A DNA stretch of 64,000 nt, from the NCBI RefSeq assembly GCF_052857255.1, contig NC_135500.1, forward strand, positions 48,510,272-48,574,271, written 5' to 3'. Under the pieces are notes generated by a model that was not told the DNA's origin, searched no databases, and worked only from the letters and a program-made list of their open reading frames with translations. The translations under genes and the position numbers were made by a program. Below are positions 35,953 through 49,912 of this stretch, piece after piece (within the stretch, counting starts at the first letter, position 1; each line of letters opens with the position of its first letter). Source of the stretch: Amblyomma americanum. Taxonomy: Eukaryota; Arthropoda; Arachnida; Ixodida; Ixodidae.

Positions 35953-37411
35953 GGCTGTCCAATCTGCTGCTTTCGTGGGTATCTATGTTTTGCGTGTAAG
36001 CGAACCTTGAGAGTGTTCACCAGCGCCACCCTCGTCCATAGCGGTGGACGTAGCACGTCCTGTAATACCGCAAGTGTGACGTAGAACGTCATGTAACGGC
36101 GAGGGCGGAAACTGTGCGAGAACCCTCTCATGCTACCTATGGCATCAAGACAGCCAGAACAAAGACCCCCGTTAAGCTATTAGCAGAAAAGGCAAATGAA
36201 ATGAGGAGCTCGTTTGACAAAGATATGAAGGAAGACAACAGTCACCGAAACCAAGATGCATAGGGGAGTGTTTTCTTTTTTTTATTTCTAATGCTAATCA
36301 ATTTGTTTAAAGAAAATTACTTATACACCAGCAGAAAAAACAACCATGCCGCCGGTGGGATCCGAACCCACAAGCTTCGAATATCGCATCCGGTGCTCTT
36401 ACCAACTCAGCTACGGCGACGGCTGTCCAATTTGCTGCTTTCGTGGGTATCTATGTTTTGCGTGTAAGCGAACCTTGAAAGTGTTCACCAGCGCCACCAT
36501 CGTCCATAGCGGTGGACGTAGCAAGTCCTGTAATAACGCAAGTGTGACGTAGAACGTCATGTAACGGCGAGGGCGGAAACTGTGCGAGAACCCTCTCATG
36601 CTACCTATGGCATCAAGACAGCCAGAACAAAGACCCCCGTTAAGCTATTAGCAGAAAAGGCAAATGAAATGAGGAACTCGTTTGACAAACATATGAAGGA
36701 AGACAACAGTCACTGAAACCAAGGTGCATATGGGAATGTTTTCTTTTTTTTATTTCTAATGCCAATCAATTTGTTTAAAAAAAATTACTTATAAACCAGA
36801 AGAAAAAACAACCATGCCGCCGGTGGGATTCGAACCCACAGCCTCCGAATATCGCGTCCGGTGCTCTTACCAACCCAGCTATGGCGACGGCTGTCCAATT
36901 TGCTGCTTTCGTGGGAATCTATGTTTTGCGTGTAAGCGAACCTTGAAAGTGTTCACCAGCGCCACCCTCGTCCATAGCGGTGGACGTAGCACGACCTGTA
37001 ATACCGCAAATGTGACGTAGAACTTCATGTAACGGCGAGGGCGGAAACTGTGCGACAGCCCTCTCATGCTACCTATGGCATCAAGACTGAAAGAACCAAG
37101 ACCCCTGTTAAGCATTTAGCAGACAAGGCAAATGAAATGAGGGGCTCGTTTGACAAACATATGAAGGAATACAACAGTCACCGAAACCAAGGTGCATACG
37201 GGAATGTTTTCTTTTTTAATATCTAATGCCGATCAATTTGTTTAAAGAAAATTACTTATAAACCAGCAGAAAAACAACCATGCCGCCGGTGGGATTCGAG
37301 CCCACAGCCTCCGAATCTCGCGTCCAGTGCTCTTACCAACCCAGCTACGGCGACGGCTGTCCAATTTGCTGCTTTCGTGGGTATCTATGTTTTGCGTGCA
37401 AGCGAACCTTG

Positions 37412-39563
37412 TAATTGATGGGCTCTCAGATCATAAAGGCATGTTAGTTTCACTCTCTTGTCCAGTCTCCAAATCACCCTATTTGTTTACTATTTTTCCT
37501 GACTTCACTCGTGCTGACGACCATTCCATTATTGAGGTTTTAGCTGATCGTTTCGATACATTCTCTGCTTCCTCTGCAAGCCACGACGTAAATTTTCTTA
37601 CTAATTACTTTGAATGTCTTGTCAAGGATTGTGTCCAACGCTTTGTTCCTATTAAAACTAAGAAAAGAAATACTAATGTTCCTTGGATGACTCGAGACAT
37701 TTTGCATTTATCTCGTCGCCTTCGTAGGCTAAGGCGTTCGAGAAGAAGCAACGATCCCTTAAACTTAGACAGATTTCACAGGCAAAAAAAGAACTTAATC
37801 TTAAGTTGCGCATGGCCAAGGATTTCTTTTTTCGTGTCCACCTGCGCGATCTGTTAAGAACTAACCCCCGAAAATTTTGGTCAGCCATCTTACCTCGTGA
37901 CACTTCATCCACTTCGTTCAGATTAGATAATGACGTCATCAGTGAGCCTGCTGTAATATTTGATGCTTTCAACAAATATTTTAACTCGGTGTTCGTTCCG
38001 GATAACAACGTCATTCCGCCACTCACTAATATAATTTCTTCTCCAGCAATCAGTGATACTGTCATAAACACTGATGGCATCCTAAATCTTGTATTAAACC
38101 TCGACGTTAAGATATGTACCGGCCCAGATGGAATACATAATGCGTTCCTGGTTCGTTACTCCATGTGGTCTTCGAAATATCTGACCATCATATTCAACAA
38201 GTCCTTATCATCCGCTACAGTTCCTTCTTCTTGGAAATTAGCCAAAGTTCTCCCTCTTTTCAAATCTGGTGATAGACAGGGCTTGTCGAACTACAGACCA
38301 ATTTCATTGACATCACAGTCATGCAAAATGTTGGAACACATCATTCATAAACACATCATGCTTTTTCTTGAATCCAATAATTTGCTATCTAACTTTCAGC
38401 ATGGGTTTAGGCGCGGTTTTAGTGCGGTAACACAATTAACAGAATTTGCTCATGATATATTACATAACCTCGATGTCGGTAACCAAGTTGATGCCATTTT
38501 TATAGACTTCTGGAAAGCATTCGATACTGTTCTACATTCCAAGCTTCTTGCTAAACTAAATGCTATACTAAACAATCCTCACTTGGTTGATTGGATTTCT
38601 AGCTTTCTCTCATCTCGTTCCCAGTTCGTATCCTAAAATTCTTCTCATTCTACTGCTGTTGATGTAACGTCAGGTGTGCCTCAAGGCTCCGTCCTTGGAC
38701 CACTACTCTTTTTAATATATATAAATGACTTACCGCATAACATTTCTTCTAACATTCGTCTTTACGCTGATGACTGCGTTTTATACGAAGTAATTAATGG
38801 CCCTAATGATCATCGTCACCACCAAGAGTCATTTGCTATGTTTTGTAGTTGGTGTATTACCTGGCAAATGAGAATTAATTTCGACAAAACCGTCCTCATG
38901 TCTTTTTGTAACAAATCTTCCGTTTCCCATTTTAGTTACTCTTTCAATGGCCGTGTGGTGGATAGGGTCTCGCAGTACAAATATCTTGGTGTCATATTCA
39001 CGCATAACATGTCTTGGTCTAAACACATTGATTACGTATGTAATAAAGCACTAAAAAAACTAGGTTATCTACGACGCATGCTACCCAATTCACCAAAAGA
39101 CACAAAGCTACTGTTGTATAAATCTCTAATCCACAATGTTCTTGATTACGCAGCTGTAGTGTGGAACCCTTATAAGCAATTCGAAATTAACATGTTAGAA
39201 GCAGTCCAGAATAAATCTGTGCGTTTTATATGTCATCGTTATGATCGCGATTTCTCACCCTCTTCTACACTTCTCTCATTGAATTTAACCACGCTGTCTG
39301 TCCGTCGCCACACTGAATCATTAAAATTCTTACATTGTGTCGTCAATTCCTCAGTAAGGCTGTCAGCTAACCACTACATTAAATTTGCACCATTATCATC
39401 TACAAGAAGTCATCACGAGCTTAATTTGATACCGTATTTTGCGCATGCTAATTTGTTCAAATTCAGTTTTTTTCCCCGTTCAATAGAAGCCTGGAATTCT
39501 CTACCCGGGTCCATTCGTTCTTGTCCATTTCAAAACTTTGTAACTGCCGTTGAAGACGCATAA
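37412..39563 (+). pseudogene. LINE ORF2 remnant with in-frame stop and altered motif A, copy 4
   Basis: Shares the TAA stop (38634-38636) with copy 3, which dates that mutation before their duplication. Private changes include IDFWKAFDT for IDFSKAFDT in motif A, KICTGPDG for KKCTGPDG, and RQGLSNYRP for [13 protein letters not shown] and the C-terminal tail are present in the second half (38637-39563). Confidence 0.85.
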
Positions 39564-39750
39564 TAGCTGAGTATTCTTACCCTGTCGTTAACAGTTCCTT
39601 TCTTGTTTGATATTTCATTTGTGATTTTAACTTTTTGTAGTGCTTACTTTGTACATTTTGCTGCATTTTGTTTTCTTGCATTTTTGTGTGTTTTCCCACT
39701 CCTGCCATAGCGCATATAATTGCGCTGCAGTATGTATAAAAAAATAAATA
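37412..39750 (+). mobile_element. Non-LTR retrotransposon (Jockey/CR1-like), copy 4
   Basis: Nearly identical to copy 3 and embedded in the same flanking units. It is the fourth and last LINE interruption. The tail reads TATAAAAAAATAAATA. Confidence 0.9.
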
Positions 39751-40080
39751 AAAGTGTTCACAAGCGCCACCCTCGTCCATAGCGGTGGACGTAGCACGTC
39801 CTGTAATACCGCAAGTGTGACGTAGAACGTCATGTAACGGCGAGGGTGAAAACTGTGCAAGAGCCCTCTTATGTTACCTATGGCATCAAGACTGCCAGAA
39901 CCAAGACCCCCGTTAAGCTATCAGCAGACAAAGCAAATGAAATGAGGGGCTCGTTTGACAAACATATGAAGGAAGACAACAGTCACCGGAACCAAGGTGC
40001 ATAGGGGAGTGTTTTCTTTTTTTTAATTTCGAATGTCAATCAATTTGTCTAAAGAAAGTTACTTATAAACCAGCAGAAAA

Positions 40081-40154
40081 TGTCGCCGGTGGGATCCGAA
40101 CCCACAACCTCCGAATATCGCGTCCGGTGCTCTTACCAACCCAGCTACGGCGAC
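40081..40154 (-). tRNA. tRNA-like gene, perfect acceptor, altered D-arm, minimal terminator
   Basis: Acceptor, T-arm and anticodon arm are consensus, but the D-arm has the double change at 13 and 14. The spacer is shortened so that a T4 run follows the discriminator base directly. Confidence 0.52.
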
Positions 40155-41016
40155 GGCTGTCCAATTTGCTGCTTTCGTGGGTATCTATGTTTTGCGTGTA
40201 AGCGAACCTTGAAAGTGTTCACCAGCGCCACCCTCGTCCATAGCGGTGGACGCAGCACGTCCTGTAATACCGCAAGTGTGACGTAGAACGTCATGTAACG
40301 GCGAGGGCGAAAACTGTGCGAGAGCCCTCTTATGCTACCTATGGCATCAAGACTGCCAGAACCAAGACCCCTGTTAAGCTATCAGCAGACAAAGCAAATG
40401 AAATGAGGGGCTCGTTTGACAAACATATGAAGGAAGACAACAGTCACCGGAACCAAGGTGCATAGGGGAGTGTTTTCTTTTTTTTATTTCGAATGCCAAT
40501 CAATTTGTCTAAAGAAAGTTACTTATAAACCAGCAGAAAAAAAACCATGTCGCCGGTGGGATCCGAACCCACAACCTCCGAATATCGCGTCAGGTGCTTT
40601 TACCAACTGAGCTACGGCGACGGCTGTCCAATCTGCTGCTTTCGTGGGTATCTATGTTTTGCGTGTAAGCCAACCTCGAGAGTGTTAACCACCACCACCC
40701 TCGTCCATAGCGGTGGACGTAGCACGACCTGTAATACCGCAAGTGTGACGTAGAACTTCTTGTAACGGCGAGGGCGGAAACTGTGCGACAGCCCTCTCAT
40801 GCTACCTATGGCATCAAGACTGCCAGAACCAAGACCACTGTTAAGCATTTAGCAGACAAGGCAAATGAAATGAGGGGCTCGTTTGACAAACATATGAAGG
40901 AAGACAACAGTCACCGAAACCAAGGTGCATAGGGGAATGTTTTCTTTTTTTAATTTCTAATGCCAATCAATTTGTTTAAAGATAATTACTTATAAACCAG
41001 CAAAAAAAAGCAACCA

Positions 41017-41090
41017 TGTCGCCGGTGGGATCCGAACCCACAACCTCCGAATATCGCGTCCGGTGCTCTTACCAACTGAGCAACGGCGAC
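41017..41090 (-). tRNA. tRNA-like gene, perfect acceptor, A9 to T
   Basis: A9 to T type like 15294, but with base 71 A, so that the acceptor is fully Watson-Crick. Confidence 0.56.
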
Positions 41091-41953
41091 GGCTGTCAAA
41101 TCTGCTGCTTTCGTGGGTATCAATGTTTTGCGTGTAAGCGAACCTTGAGAGTGTTCACCAGCGCCACCCTCGTCCATAGCGGTGGACGTAGCACGTCCTG
41201 TAATACCGCAAGTGTGACGTAGAACCTCATGTAACGGCGAGGGCGGAAACTGTGCGAGAACCCTCTTGTGCTACCTATAGCATCAAGACTGCCAGAACAA
41301 AGACCCCCGTTAAGCTATTAGCAGGAAAGGCAAATGAAATGAGGGGCTCGTTTGACAAACATATGAAGGAAGACAACAGTCACCGAAACCAAGGTGCATA
41401 GAGGAACGTTTTCTTTTTCTTAATTTCTAATGCCAATCAATTTGTTTAAAGAAAATTACTTATAAACCAGCAGAAAAACAACCATGCCGCCGGTGGGATT
41501 CGAACCCACAACCTCCGAATATCGCTTCCGGTACTCTTACCAACTGACCTACGGTGACGGCTGTCCAATCTGCTGCTTTCGAGGGTATCTATGTTTTGCG
41601 TGTAAGCGAACCTAGAGAGTGTTCACCAGCTCCACCCTCGTCCGTAGCGGTGGACGTAGCACGTCCTGTAATACCGCAAGTGTGACGTAGAACGTCATGT
41701 AACGGCGAGGGCGGAAACTGTGCGAGAACCCTCTTATGCTACCTATGGCATCAAGACTGCCAGAACAAAGATCCCCGTTAAGCTATTAGCAGAAAAGGCA
41801 AATGAAATGAGGGACTCGTTTCACAAACATATGAAGGAAGACAACAGTCACCGAAACCAAGGTGCATAGGGGAATGTTTTCTTTTTTTTATTTCTAATGC
41901 CAATCAATTTGTTTAAAGAAAATTACTTATAAACCAGCAGAAAAAAGCAACCA

Positions 41954-42027
41954 TGCCGCCGGTGGGATCCGAACCCACAACCTCCGAATATCGCGTCCGG
42001 TGCTCTTACCAACTGAGCTACGGCGAC
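41954..42027 (-). tRNA. tRNA-like gene, consensus with acceptor wobble
   Basis: Same gene sequence as 4067 by eye: every arm is intact and pair 2:71 is U-G. Confidence 0.6.
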
Positions 42028-43828
42028 GACTGTCCAATGTGCTGCTTTCGTGGGTATCTATGTTTTGCGTGTAAGCGAACCTTGAGAGTGTTCACCAGCG
42101 CCACCCTCGTCCATAGCGGTGGACGTAGCACGTCCTGTAATACCGCAAGTGTGACGTAGAACGTCATGTAACGGCGAGGGCGGAAATTGTGCGAGAGCCC
42201 TCTTATGCTACCTATGGCATCAAGACTGCCAGAACAAAGACCCCCGTTAGGATATTAGCAGAAAGGGCAAATGAAATGATGGGCTCGTTTGACAAACATA
42301 TGAAGGAAGACAACAGTCACCGAAACCAAGGTGCATAGAGGAATGTTTTCTTTTTTTAATTTCTAATGCCAATCAATTTGTTTAAAGAAAATTACTTATA
42401 AACCAGCAGAAAAAACAACCATGCCTCCGGTGGGATCCGAACCCACAAGCTCCGAATATCGCGTCTGGTGCTCTTACCAACTCAGCTACTGCGACGGCTG
42501 TCCAATTTGCTGCTTTCGTAGGTGTCTATATTTTGCGTGTAAGCGAACCTTGAAAGTGTTCACCAGCGCCACCCTCGTCCATAGCGGTGGACGTAGCACG
42601 TCCTGTAATAACGCAAGTGTGACGTAGAACGTCATGTAACGGCGAGGGCGAAAACTGTGCGAGAGCCCTCTTATGCTACCTATGGCATCAAGACTGCCAG
42701 AACCAAGACCCCTGTTAAGCATTTAGCAGACAAGGCAAATGAAATGAGGGGCTCGTTTGACAAACATATGAAGGAAGACAACAGTCACCGGAACCAAGGT
42801 GCATAGGGGAGTGTTTTCTTTTTTTTAATTTCGAATGCCAATCAATTTGTCTAAAGAAAGTTACTTATAAACCAGCAGAAAAAACAACCATGTCGCCGCA
42901 GGGATCCGAACCCACAACCTCCGAATATCGCGTGCGGTGCTCTTACCAACTGAACTACGGCGACGGCTGTGCAATCTGCTGATTTCGTGGGTATCTATGT
43001 TTTGCGTGTAAGCGAACCTCGAGAGTGTTCACCACCACCACCCTCGTCCATAGCGGTGGACGTAGCACGACCTGTAATACTGCAAGTGTGACGTAGAACT
43101 TCATGTAACGGCGAGGGCGGAAACTGTGCGACAGCCCTCTCATGCTACCTATGGCATCAAGACTGCCAGAACCAAGACCCCTGTTAAGCATTTAGCAGAC
43201 AAGGCAAATGAAATGAGGGGCTCGTTTGACAAACATATGAAAGAAGACAACAGTCACCGAAACCAAAGTGCATAGGGGAATGTTTTCTTTTTTTGATTTG
43301 TAATGCCAATCAATTTTTTTAAAGAAAATGACTTATAAACCAGCAGAAAAAAGCAACCATGCCGCCGGTGGGATCCGAACCCAATACCTCCGAATATCGC
43401 GTCCGGTGCTCTTACCAACTGAGCAACGGCGACGGCTGTCAAATCTGCTGCTTTCGTGGGTATCAATGTTTTGCGTGTAACCGACCCTTGAGAGTGTTCA
43501 CCAGCGCCACCCTCGTCCATAGCGGTGGACGTAGCAAGTCCTGTAATACCGCAAGTGTGACGTAGAACGTCATGTAACGGCGAGGGCGGAAATTGTGCGA
43601 GAGCCCTCTTATGCTACCTATGGCATCAAGACTGCCAGAACAAAGACCCCTGTTAAGGTATTAGCAGACAAGGCAAATGAAATGAGGGGCTCGTTTGACA
43701 AACATATGAAGGAAGACAACAGTCACCGGAACCAAGGTGCATAGGGGAGTGTTTTCTTTTTTTTAATTTCTAATGCCAATCAATTTGTTTAAAGAAAATT
43801 AGATATAAACCAGCAGAAAAAGATACCA

Positions 43829-46800
43829 TGCCGCCGGTGGGATCCGAACCCATAAATTCCGAATATCGCGTCCGGTGCTCTTACCAACTCAGCTACGGCG
43901 ACGGCTGTCCAATCTGCTGCTTTCGTGGGTATCTATGTTTTGCGTGTAAGCGAACCTTGAGAGTGTTCACCAGCGCCACCCTCGTCCATAGCGGTGGACG
44001 TAGCACGTCCTGTAATACCGCAAGTGTGACGTAGAACGTCATGTAACGGCGAGGGCGGAAACTGTGCGAGAGCCCTCTTATGCTACCTATGGCATCAAGA
44101 CTGCCAGAACAAAGACCCCCGTTAAGCTATTAGCAGAAAAGGCAAATGAAATGAGGGGCTCGTTTGACAAAGATATGAAGGAAGACAACAGTCACCGAAA
44201 CCAAGATGCATAGGGGAATGTTTCCTTTTTTTTAATTTCTAATGCCAATCAATTTGTTTAAAGAAAATTACTTATAAACCAGCAGAAAAAAACCATGCCG
44301 CCGGTGGGATCCGAACACATAACGTCCGAATATCGCGTCCGGTGCCCTTACCAACTGAGCTACGGCGACGGCTGTCCAATCTGCTGCTTTCGTGGGTATC
44401 TATGTTTTGCGTGTAAGCGAACCTCGAGAGTGTTCACCACCACCACCCTCGTCCATAGCGGTAGACGTAGCACGACCTGTAATACCGCAAGTGTGACGTA
44501 GAACTTCATGTAATGGCGAGGGCGGAAACTGTGCGACAGCCCTCTCATGCTACCTATGGCATCAAGACTGCCAGAACCAAGACTCCTGTTAAGCATTTAG
44601 CAGACAAGGCAAATGAAATGAGGGGCTCGTTTGACAAACATATGAAGGAAGACAACAGTAAACGAAACCAAGGTGCATAGGGGAACTTTTTCTTTTTTAA
44701 ATTTCTAATGCCAATCAATTTGTTTAAAGAAAATTACTTATAAACCAGCAAAAAAAAGCAACCATGCCGCCGGTGGGATCCGAACCCACCACCTTAGAAT
44801 ATCGCGTCCGGTGCTCTTACCAACTGAGCATGGGCGACGGCTGTCAAATCTGCTGCTTTCGTAGGTATCAATGTTTTGTGTGTAAGCGAACCTCTAGAGT
44901 GTTGACCAGCGCCACCCTCGTCCATAGCGGTGGACGTAGCACGTCCTGTAATACCGAGTGTGACGTAGAACGGCATGTAACGGCGAGGGCGGAAACTGTG
45001 CGAGAACCCTCTTATGCTACCTATGGCATCAAGACTGCCAGAACAAAGACCCCCGTTAAGCTATTAGCAGAAAAGGCAAATGAAATGAGGGACTCGTTTC
45101 ACAAACATATGAAGGAAGACAACAGTCACCGAAACCAAGGTGCATAGAGGAATGTTTTTTTTTTTTTAATTTATAATGCCAATCAATTTGTTTAAAGAAA
45201 ATTACTTATAAACCAGCAGAAAAAGAACCATGCCGCCGGTGGGATCCGAACACACAACGTCCGAATATCGCGTCCGGTGCCCTTACCAACTGAGCTACGG
45301 CGACGGCTGTCCAATCTGCTGCTTTCGTGGGTATCTATGTTTTGCGTGTAAGCGAGCCTCGAGAGTGTTCACCACCACCACCCTCGTCCATAGCGGTGGA
45401 CGTAGCACGACCTGTAATACCGCAAGTGTGACGTAGAAATTCATGTAACGGCGAGGGCGGAAACTGTGCGAGAACCCTCTTATGCTACCTATTGCATCAA
45501 GGCTGCCAGAACAAAGACCCCCATTAAGCTATTAGCAGAAAAGGCAAATGGAATGAGGGGCTCGTTTGACAAACATATGAAGGAAGACAACAGTCACCGA
45601 AACCAAGGTGCATAGAGGAGTGTTTTCTTTTTTTTTAATTTCTAATGCCAATCAATTTGTTTAAAGAAAATTAGATATAAACCAGCAGAAAAAGATACCA
45701 TGCCGCCGGTGGGATCCGAACCCATAAATTCCGAATATCGCGTCCGGTGCTCTTACCAACTCAGCTACGGCGACGGCTGTCCAATCTGCTGCTTTCGTGG
45801 GTATCTATGTTTTGCGTGTAAGCGGACCTTGAGAGTGTTCACCAGCGCCACCCTCGTCCATAGCGGTGGACGTAGCACGTCCTGTAATACCGCAAGTGTG
45901 ACGTAGAACGTCATGTAACGGCGAGGGCGGAAACTGTGCGAGAGCCCTCTTATGCTACCTATGGCATCAAGACTGCCAGAACAAAGACCCCCGTTAAGCT
46001 ATTAGCAGAAAAGGCAAATGAAATGAGGGGCTCGTTTGACAAAGATATGAAGGAAGACAACAGTCACCGAAACCAAGATGCATAGGGGAATGTTTCCCTT
46101 TGTTAATTTCTAATGCCAATCAATTTGTTTAAAGAAAATTACTTATAAACCAGCAGAAAAAAACCATGCCGCCGGTGGGATCCGAACACATAACGTCCGA
46201 ATATCGCGTCCGGTGCCCTTACCAACTGAGCTACGGCGACGGCTGTCCAATCTGCTGCTTTCGTGGGTATCTATGTTTTGCGTGTAAGCGAACCTCGAGA
46301 GTGTTCACCACCACCACCCTCGTCCATAGCGGTAGACGTAGCACGACCTGTAATACCGCAAGTGTGACGTAGAACTTCATGTAATGGCGAGGGCGGAAAC
46401 TGTGCGACAGCCCTCTCATGCTACCTATGGCATCAAGACTGCCAGAACCAAGACTCCTGTTAAGCATTTAGCAGACAAGGCAAATGAAATGAGGGGCTCG
46501 TTTGACAAACATATGAAGGAAGACAACAGTAAACGAAACCAAGGTGCATAGGGGAATGTTTTCTTTTTTAAATTTCTAATGCCAATCAATTTGTTTAAAG
46601 AAAATTACTTATAAACCAGCAAAAAAAAGCAACCATGCCGCCGGTGGGATCCGAACCCACCACCTTAGAATATCGCGTCCGGTGCTCTTACCAACTAAGC
46701 ATGGGCGACGGCTGTCAAATCTGCTGCTTTCATGGGTATCAATGTTTTGTGTGTAAGCGAACCTTGAGAGTGTTCACCAGCGCCACCCTCGTCCATAGCG

Positions 46801-49441
46801 GTGGACGTAGCACGTCCTGTAATACCGCAAGTGTGACGTAGAACGGCATGTAACGGCGAGGGCGGAAACTGTGCGAGAACCCTCTTATGCTACCTATGGC
46901 ATCAAGACTGCCAGAACAATGACCCCCGTTAAGCTACTAGCAGAAAAGGCAAATGAAATGAGGGACTCGTTTCACAAACATATGAAGGAAGACAACAGTC
47001 ACCGAAACCAAGGTGCATAGAGGAATGTTTTCTTTTTTAATTTATAATGCCAATCAATTTGTTTAAAGAAAATTACTTATAAACCAGCAGAAAAAGAACC
47101 ATGCCGCCGGTGGGATCCGAACACACAACGTCCGAATATCGCGTCCGGTGCCCTTACCAACTGAGCTACGGCGACGGCTGTCCAATCTGCTGCTTTCGTG
47201 GGTATCTATGTTTTGCGTGTAAGCGAACCTCGAGAGTGTTCACCACCACCACCCTCGTCCATAGCGGTGGACGTAGCACGACCTGTAATACCGCAAGTGT
47301 GACGTAGAAATTCATGTAACGGCGAGGGCGGAAACTGTGCGAGAGCCCTCTTATGCTACCTATGGCATCAAGACTGCCAGAACCAAGACTCCTGTTAAGC
47401 ATTTAGCAGACAAGGCAAATGAAATGAGGGGCTCGTTTGACAAACATATGAAGGAAGACAACAGTCACCGGAACCAAGATGCATAGGGGAATGTTTCCTT
47501 TTTTTTAATTTCTAATGCCAATCAATTTGTTTAAAGAAAATTAGATATAAACCAGCAGAAAAAGATACCATGCCGCCGGTGGGATCCGAACCCATAAATT
47601 CCGAATATCGCGTCCGGTGCTCTTACCAACTCAGCTACGGCGACGGCTGTCCAATCTGCTGCTTTCGTGGGTATCTATGTTTTGCGTGTAAGCGAACCTT
47701 GAGAGTGTTCACCAGCGCCACCCTCGTCCATAGCGGTGGACGTAGCACGTCCTGTAATACCGCAAATGTGACGTAGAACGTCATGTAACGGCGAGGGCGG
47801 AAACTGTGCGAGAGCCCTCTTATGCTACCTATGGCATCAAGACTGCCAGAACAAAGACCCCCGTTAAGCTATTAGCAGAAAAGGCAAATGAAATGAGGGG
47901 CTCGTTTGACAAAGATATGAAGGAAGACAACAGTCACCGAAACCAAGATGCATAGGGGAATGTTTCCTTTTTTTAATTTCTAATGCCAATCAATTTGTTT
48001 AAAGAAAATTACTTATAAACCAGCAGAAAAAAACCATGCCGCCGGTGGGATCCGAACACATAACGTCCGAATATCGCGTCCGGTGCCCTTACCAACTGAG
48101 CTACGGCGACGGCTGTCCAATCTGCTGCTTTCGTGGGTATCTATGTTTTGCGTGTAAGCGAACCTCGAGAGTGTTCACCATCACCACCCTCGTCCATAGC
48201 GGTAGACGTAGCACGACCTGTAATACCGCAAGTGTGACGTAGAACTTCATGTAATGGCGAGGGCGGAAACTGTGCGACAGCCCTCTCATGCTACCTATGG
48301 CATCAAGACTGCCAGAACCAAGACTCCTGTTAAGCATTTAGCAGACAAGGCAAATGAAATGAGGGGCTCGTTTGACAAACATATGAAGGAAGACAACAGT
48401 AAACGAAACCAAGGTGCATAGGGGAATGTTTTCTTTTTTAAATTTCTAATGCCAATCAATTTGTTTAAAGAAAATTACTTATAAACCAGCAAAAAAAAAG
48501 CAACCATGCCGCCGGTGGGATCCGAACCCACCACCTTAGAATATCGCGTCCGGTGCTCTTACCAACTGAGCATGGGCGACGGCTGTCAAATCTGCTGCTT
48601 TCATGGGTATCAATGTTTTGTGTGTAAGCGAACCTTGAGAGTGTTCACCAGCGCCACCCTCGTCCATAGCGGTGGACGTAGCACGTCCTGTAATACCGCA
48701 AGTGTGACGTAGAACGGCATGTAACGGCGAGGGCGGAAACTGTGCGAGAACCCTCTTATGCTACCTATGGCATCAAGACTGCCAGAACAATGACCCCCGT
48801 TAAGCTACTAGCAGAAAAGGCAAATGAAATGAGGGACTCGTTTCACAAACATATGAAGGAAGACAACAGTCACCGAAACCAAGGTGCATAGAGGAATGTT
48901 TTCTTTTTTTAATTTATAATGCCAATCAATTTGTTTAAAGAAAATTTCTTATAAACCACCAGAAAAAGAACCATGCCGCCGGTGGGATCCGAACACACAA
49001 CGTCCGAATATCGCGTCCGGTGCCCTTACCAACTGAGCTACGGCGACGGCTGTCCAATCTGCTGCTTTCGTGGGTATCTATGTTTTGCGTGTAAGCGAAC
49101 CTCGAGAGTGTTCACCACCACCACCCTCGTCCATAGCGGTGGACGTAGCACGACCTGTAATACCGCAAGTGTGACGTAGAAATTCATGTAACGGCGAGGG
49201 CGGAAACTGTGCGAGAACCCTCTTATGCTACCTATTGCATCAAGGCTGCCAGAACAAAGACCCCCATTAAGCTATTAGCAGAAAAGGCAAATGGAATGAG
49301 GGGCTCGTTTGACAAACATATGAAGGAAGACAACAGTCACCGAAACCAAGGTGCATAGAGGAATGTTTTCTTTTTTTTAATTTCTAATGCCAATCAATTT
49401 GTTTAAAGAAAAAAACTTATAAACCAGCAGAAAAAAAACCA
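43829..49441. repeat. Higher-order repeat: three tandem copies of a four-unit, ~1.87-kb block
   Basis: Four distinguishable subtypes follow each other in fixed order three times, starting at 43829, 45701 and 47571 (spacing 1872 and 1870 bp). They are recognised by the plus-strand triplets after the T-arm: a CATAAATT type, a CACATAACGT type, a CACCACCTTAG type and a CACACAACGT type. Parts of the series recur at 53656, 54126 and 54593 and at 58344 and 58811. The whole four-unit block behaves as the duplicated element. Confidence 0.85.
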
Positions 49442-49912
49442 TGCCGCCGGTGGGATCCGAAACCACAAGCTCCGAATATCGCGTCCGGTGCTCTTACCAA
49501 CTCAGCTACTGCGACGGCTGTCCAATTTGCTGCTTTCGTAGGTATCTATGTTTTGCGTGTAAGCGAACCTAGAGAGTGTTCACCACCACCACCCTCGTCC
49601 ATAGCGGATGACGTAGCACGTCCTGTAATACCGCAAGTGTGACGTAGAACGTCATGTAACGGCTAGGGCGGAAACTGTGCGAGAGCCCTCTCATGCTACC
49701 TATGGCATCAAGACTGCCAGAACCAAGACCCCTGTTAAGCTATTGGCAGAAAAGGCAAATGAAATTAGGGACTCGTTTCACAAACATATGAAGGAAGACA
49801 ACAGTCACAGAAACCAAGGTGCATAGGGGAGTGTTTTCTTTTTTTTTTAATTTCGAATGCCAATCAATTTGTCTAAAGAAAGTTACTTATAAACCAGCAG
49901 AAAAAACAACCA

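Larger units (their letters stand above)
34141..37411 (-). repeat. Tandem array block D: seven units between LINE copies 3 and 4
   Basis: Seven unit lengths (3271 bp). The tRNA-like genes start at 34477, 34943, 35412, 35878, 36347, 36815 and 37281 on the minus strand. The copy at 35878-35952 is clearly decayed: its T-loop has been rewritten with one extra base, and the D-arm is also mutated. At the left edge the unit resumes with two bases missing (GTTCACC instead of GTGTTCACC), a private deletion at this LINE junction. Confidence 0.95.

Noticed and set aside
23853..39750. Four independent site-specific LINE insertions
   Set aside because: Identical truncation points and shared frame break favour duplication of one insertion; site-specific LINEs would be expected to vary in 5' truncation.
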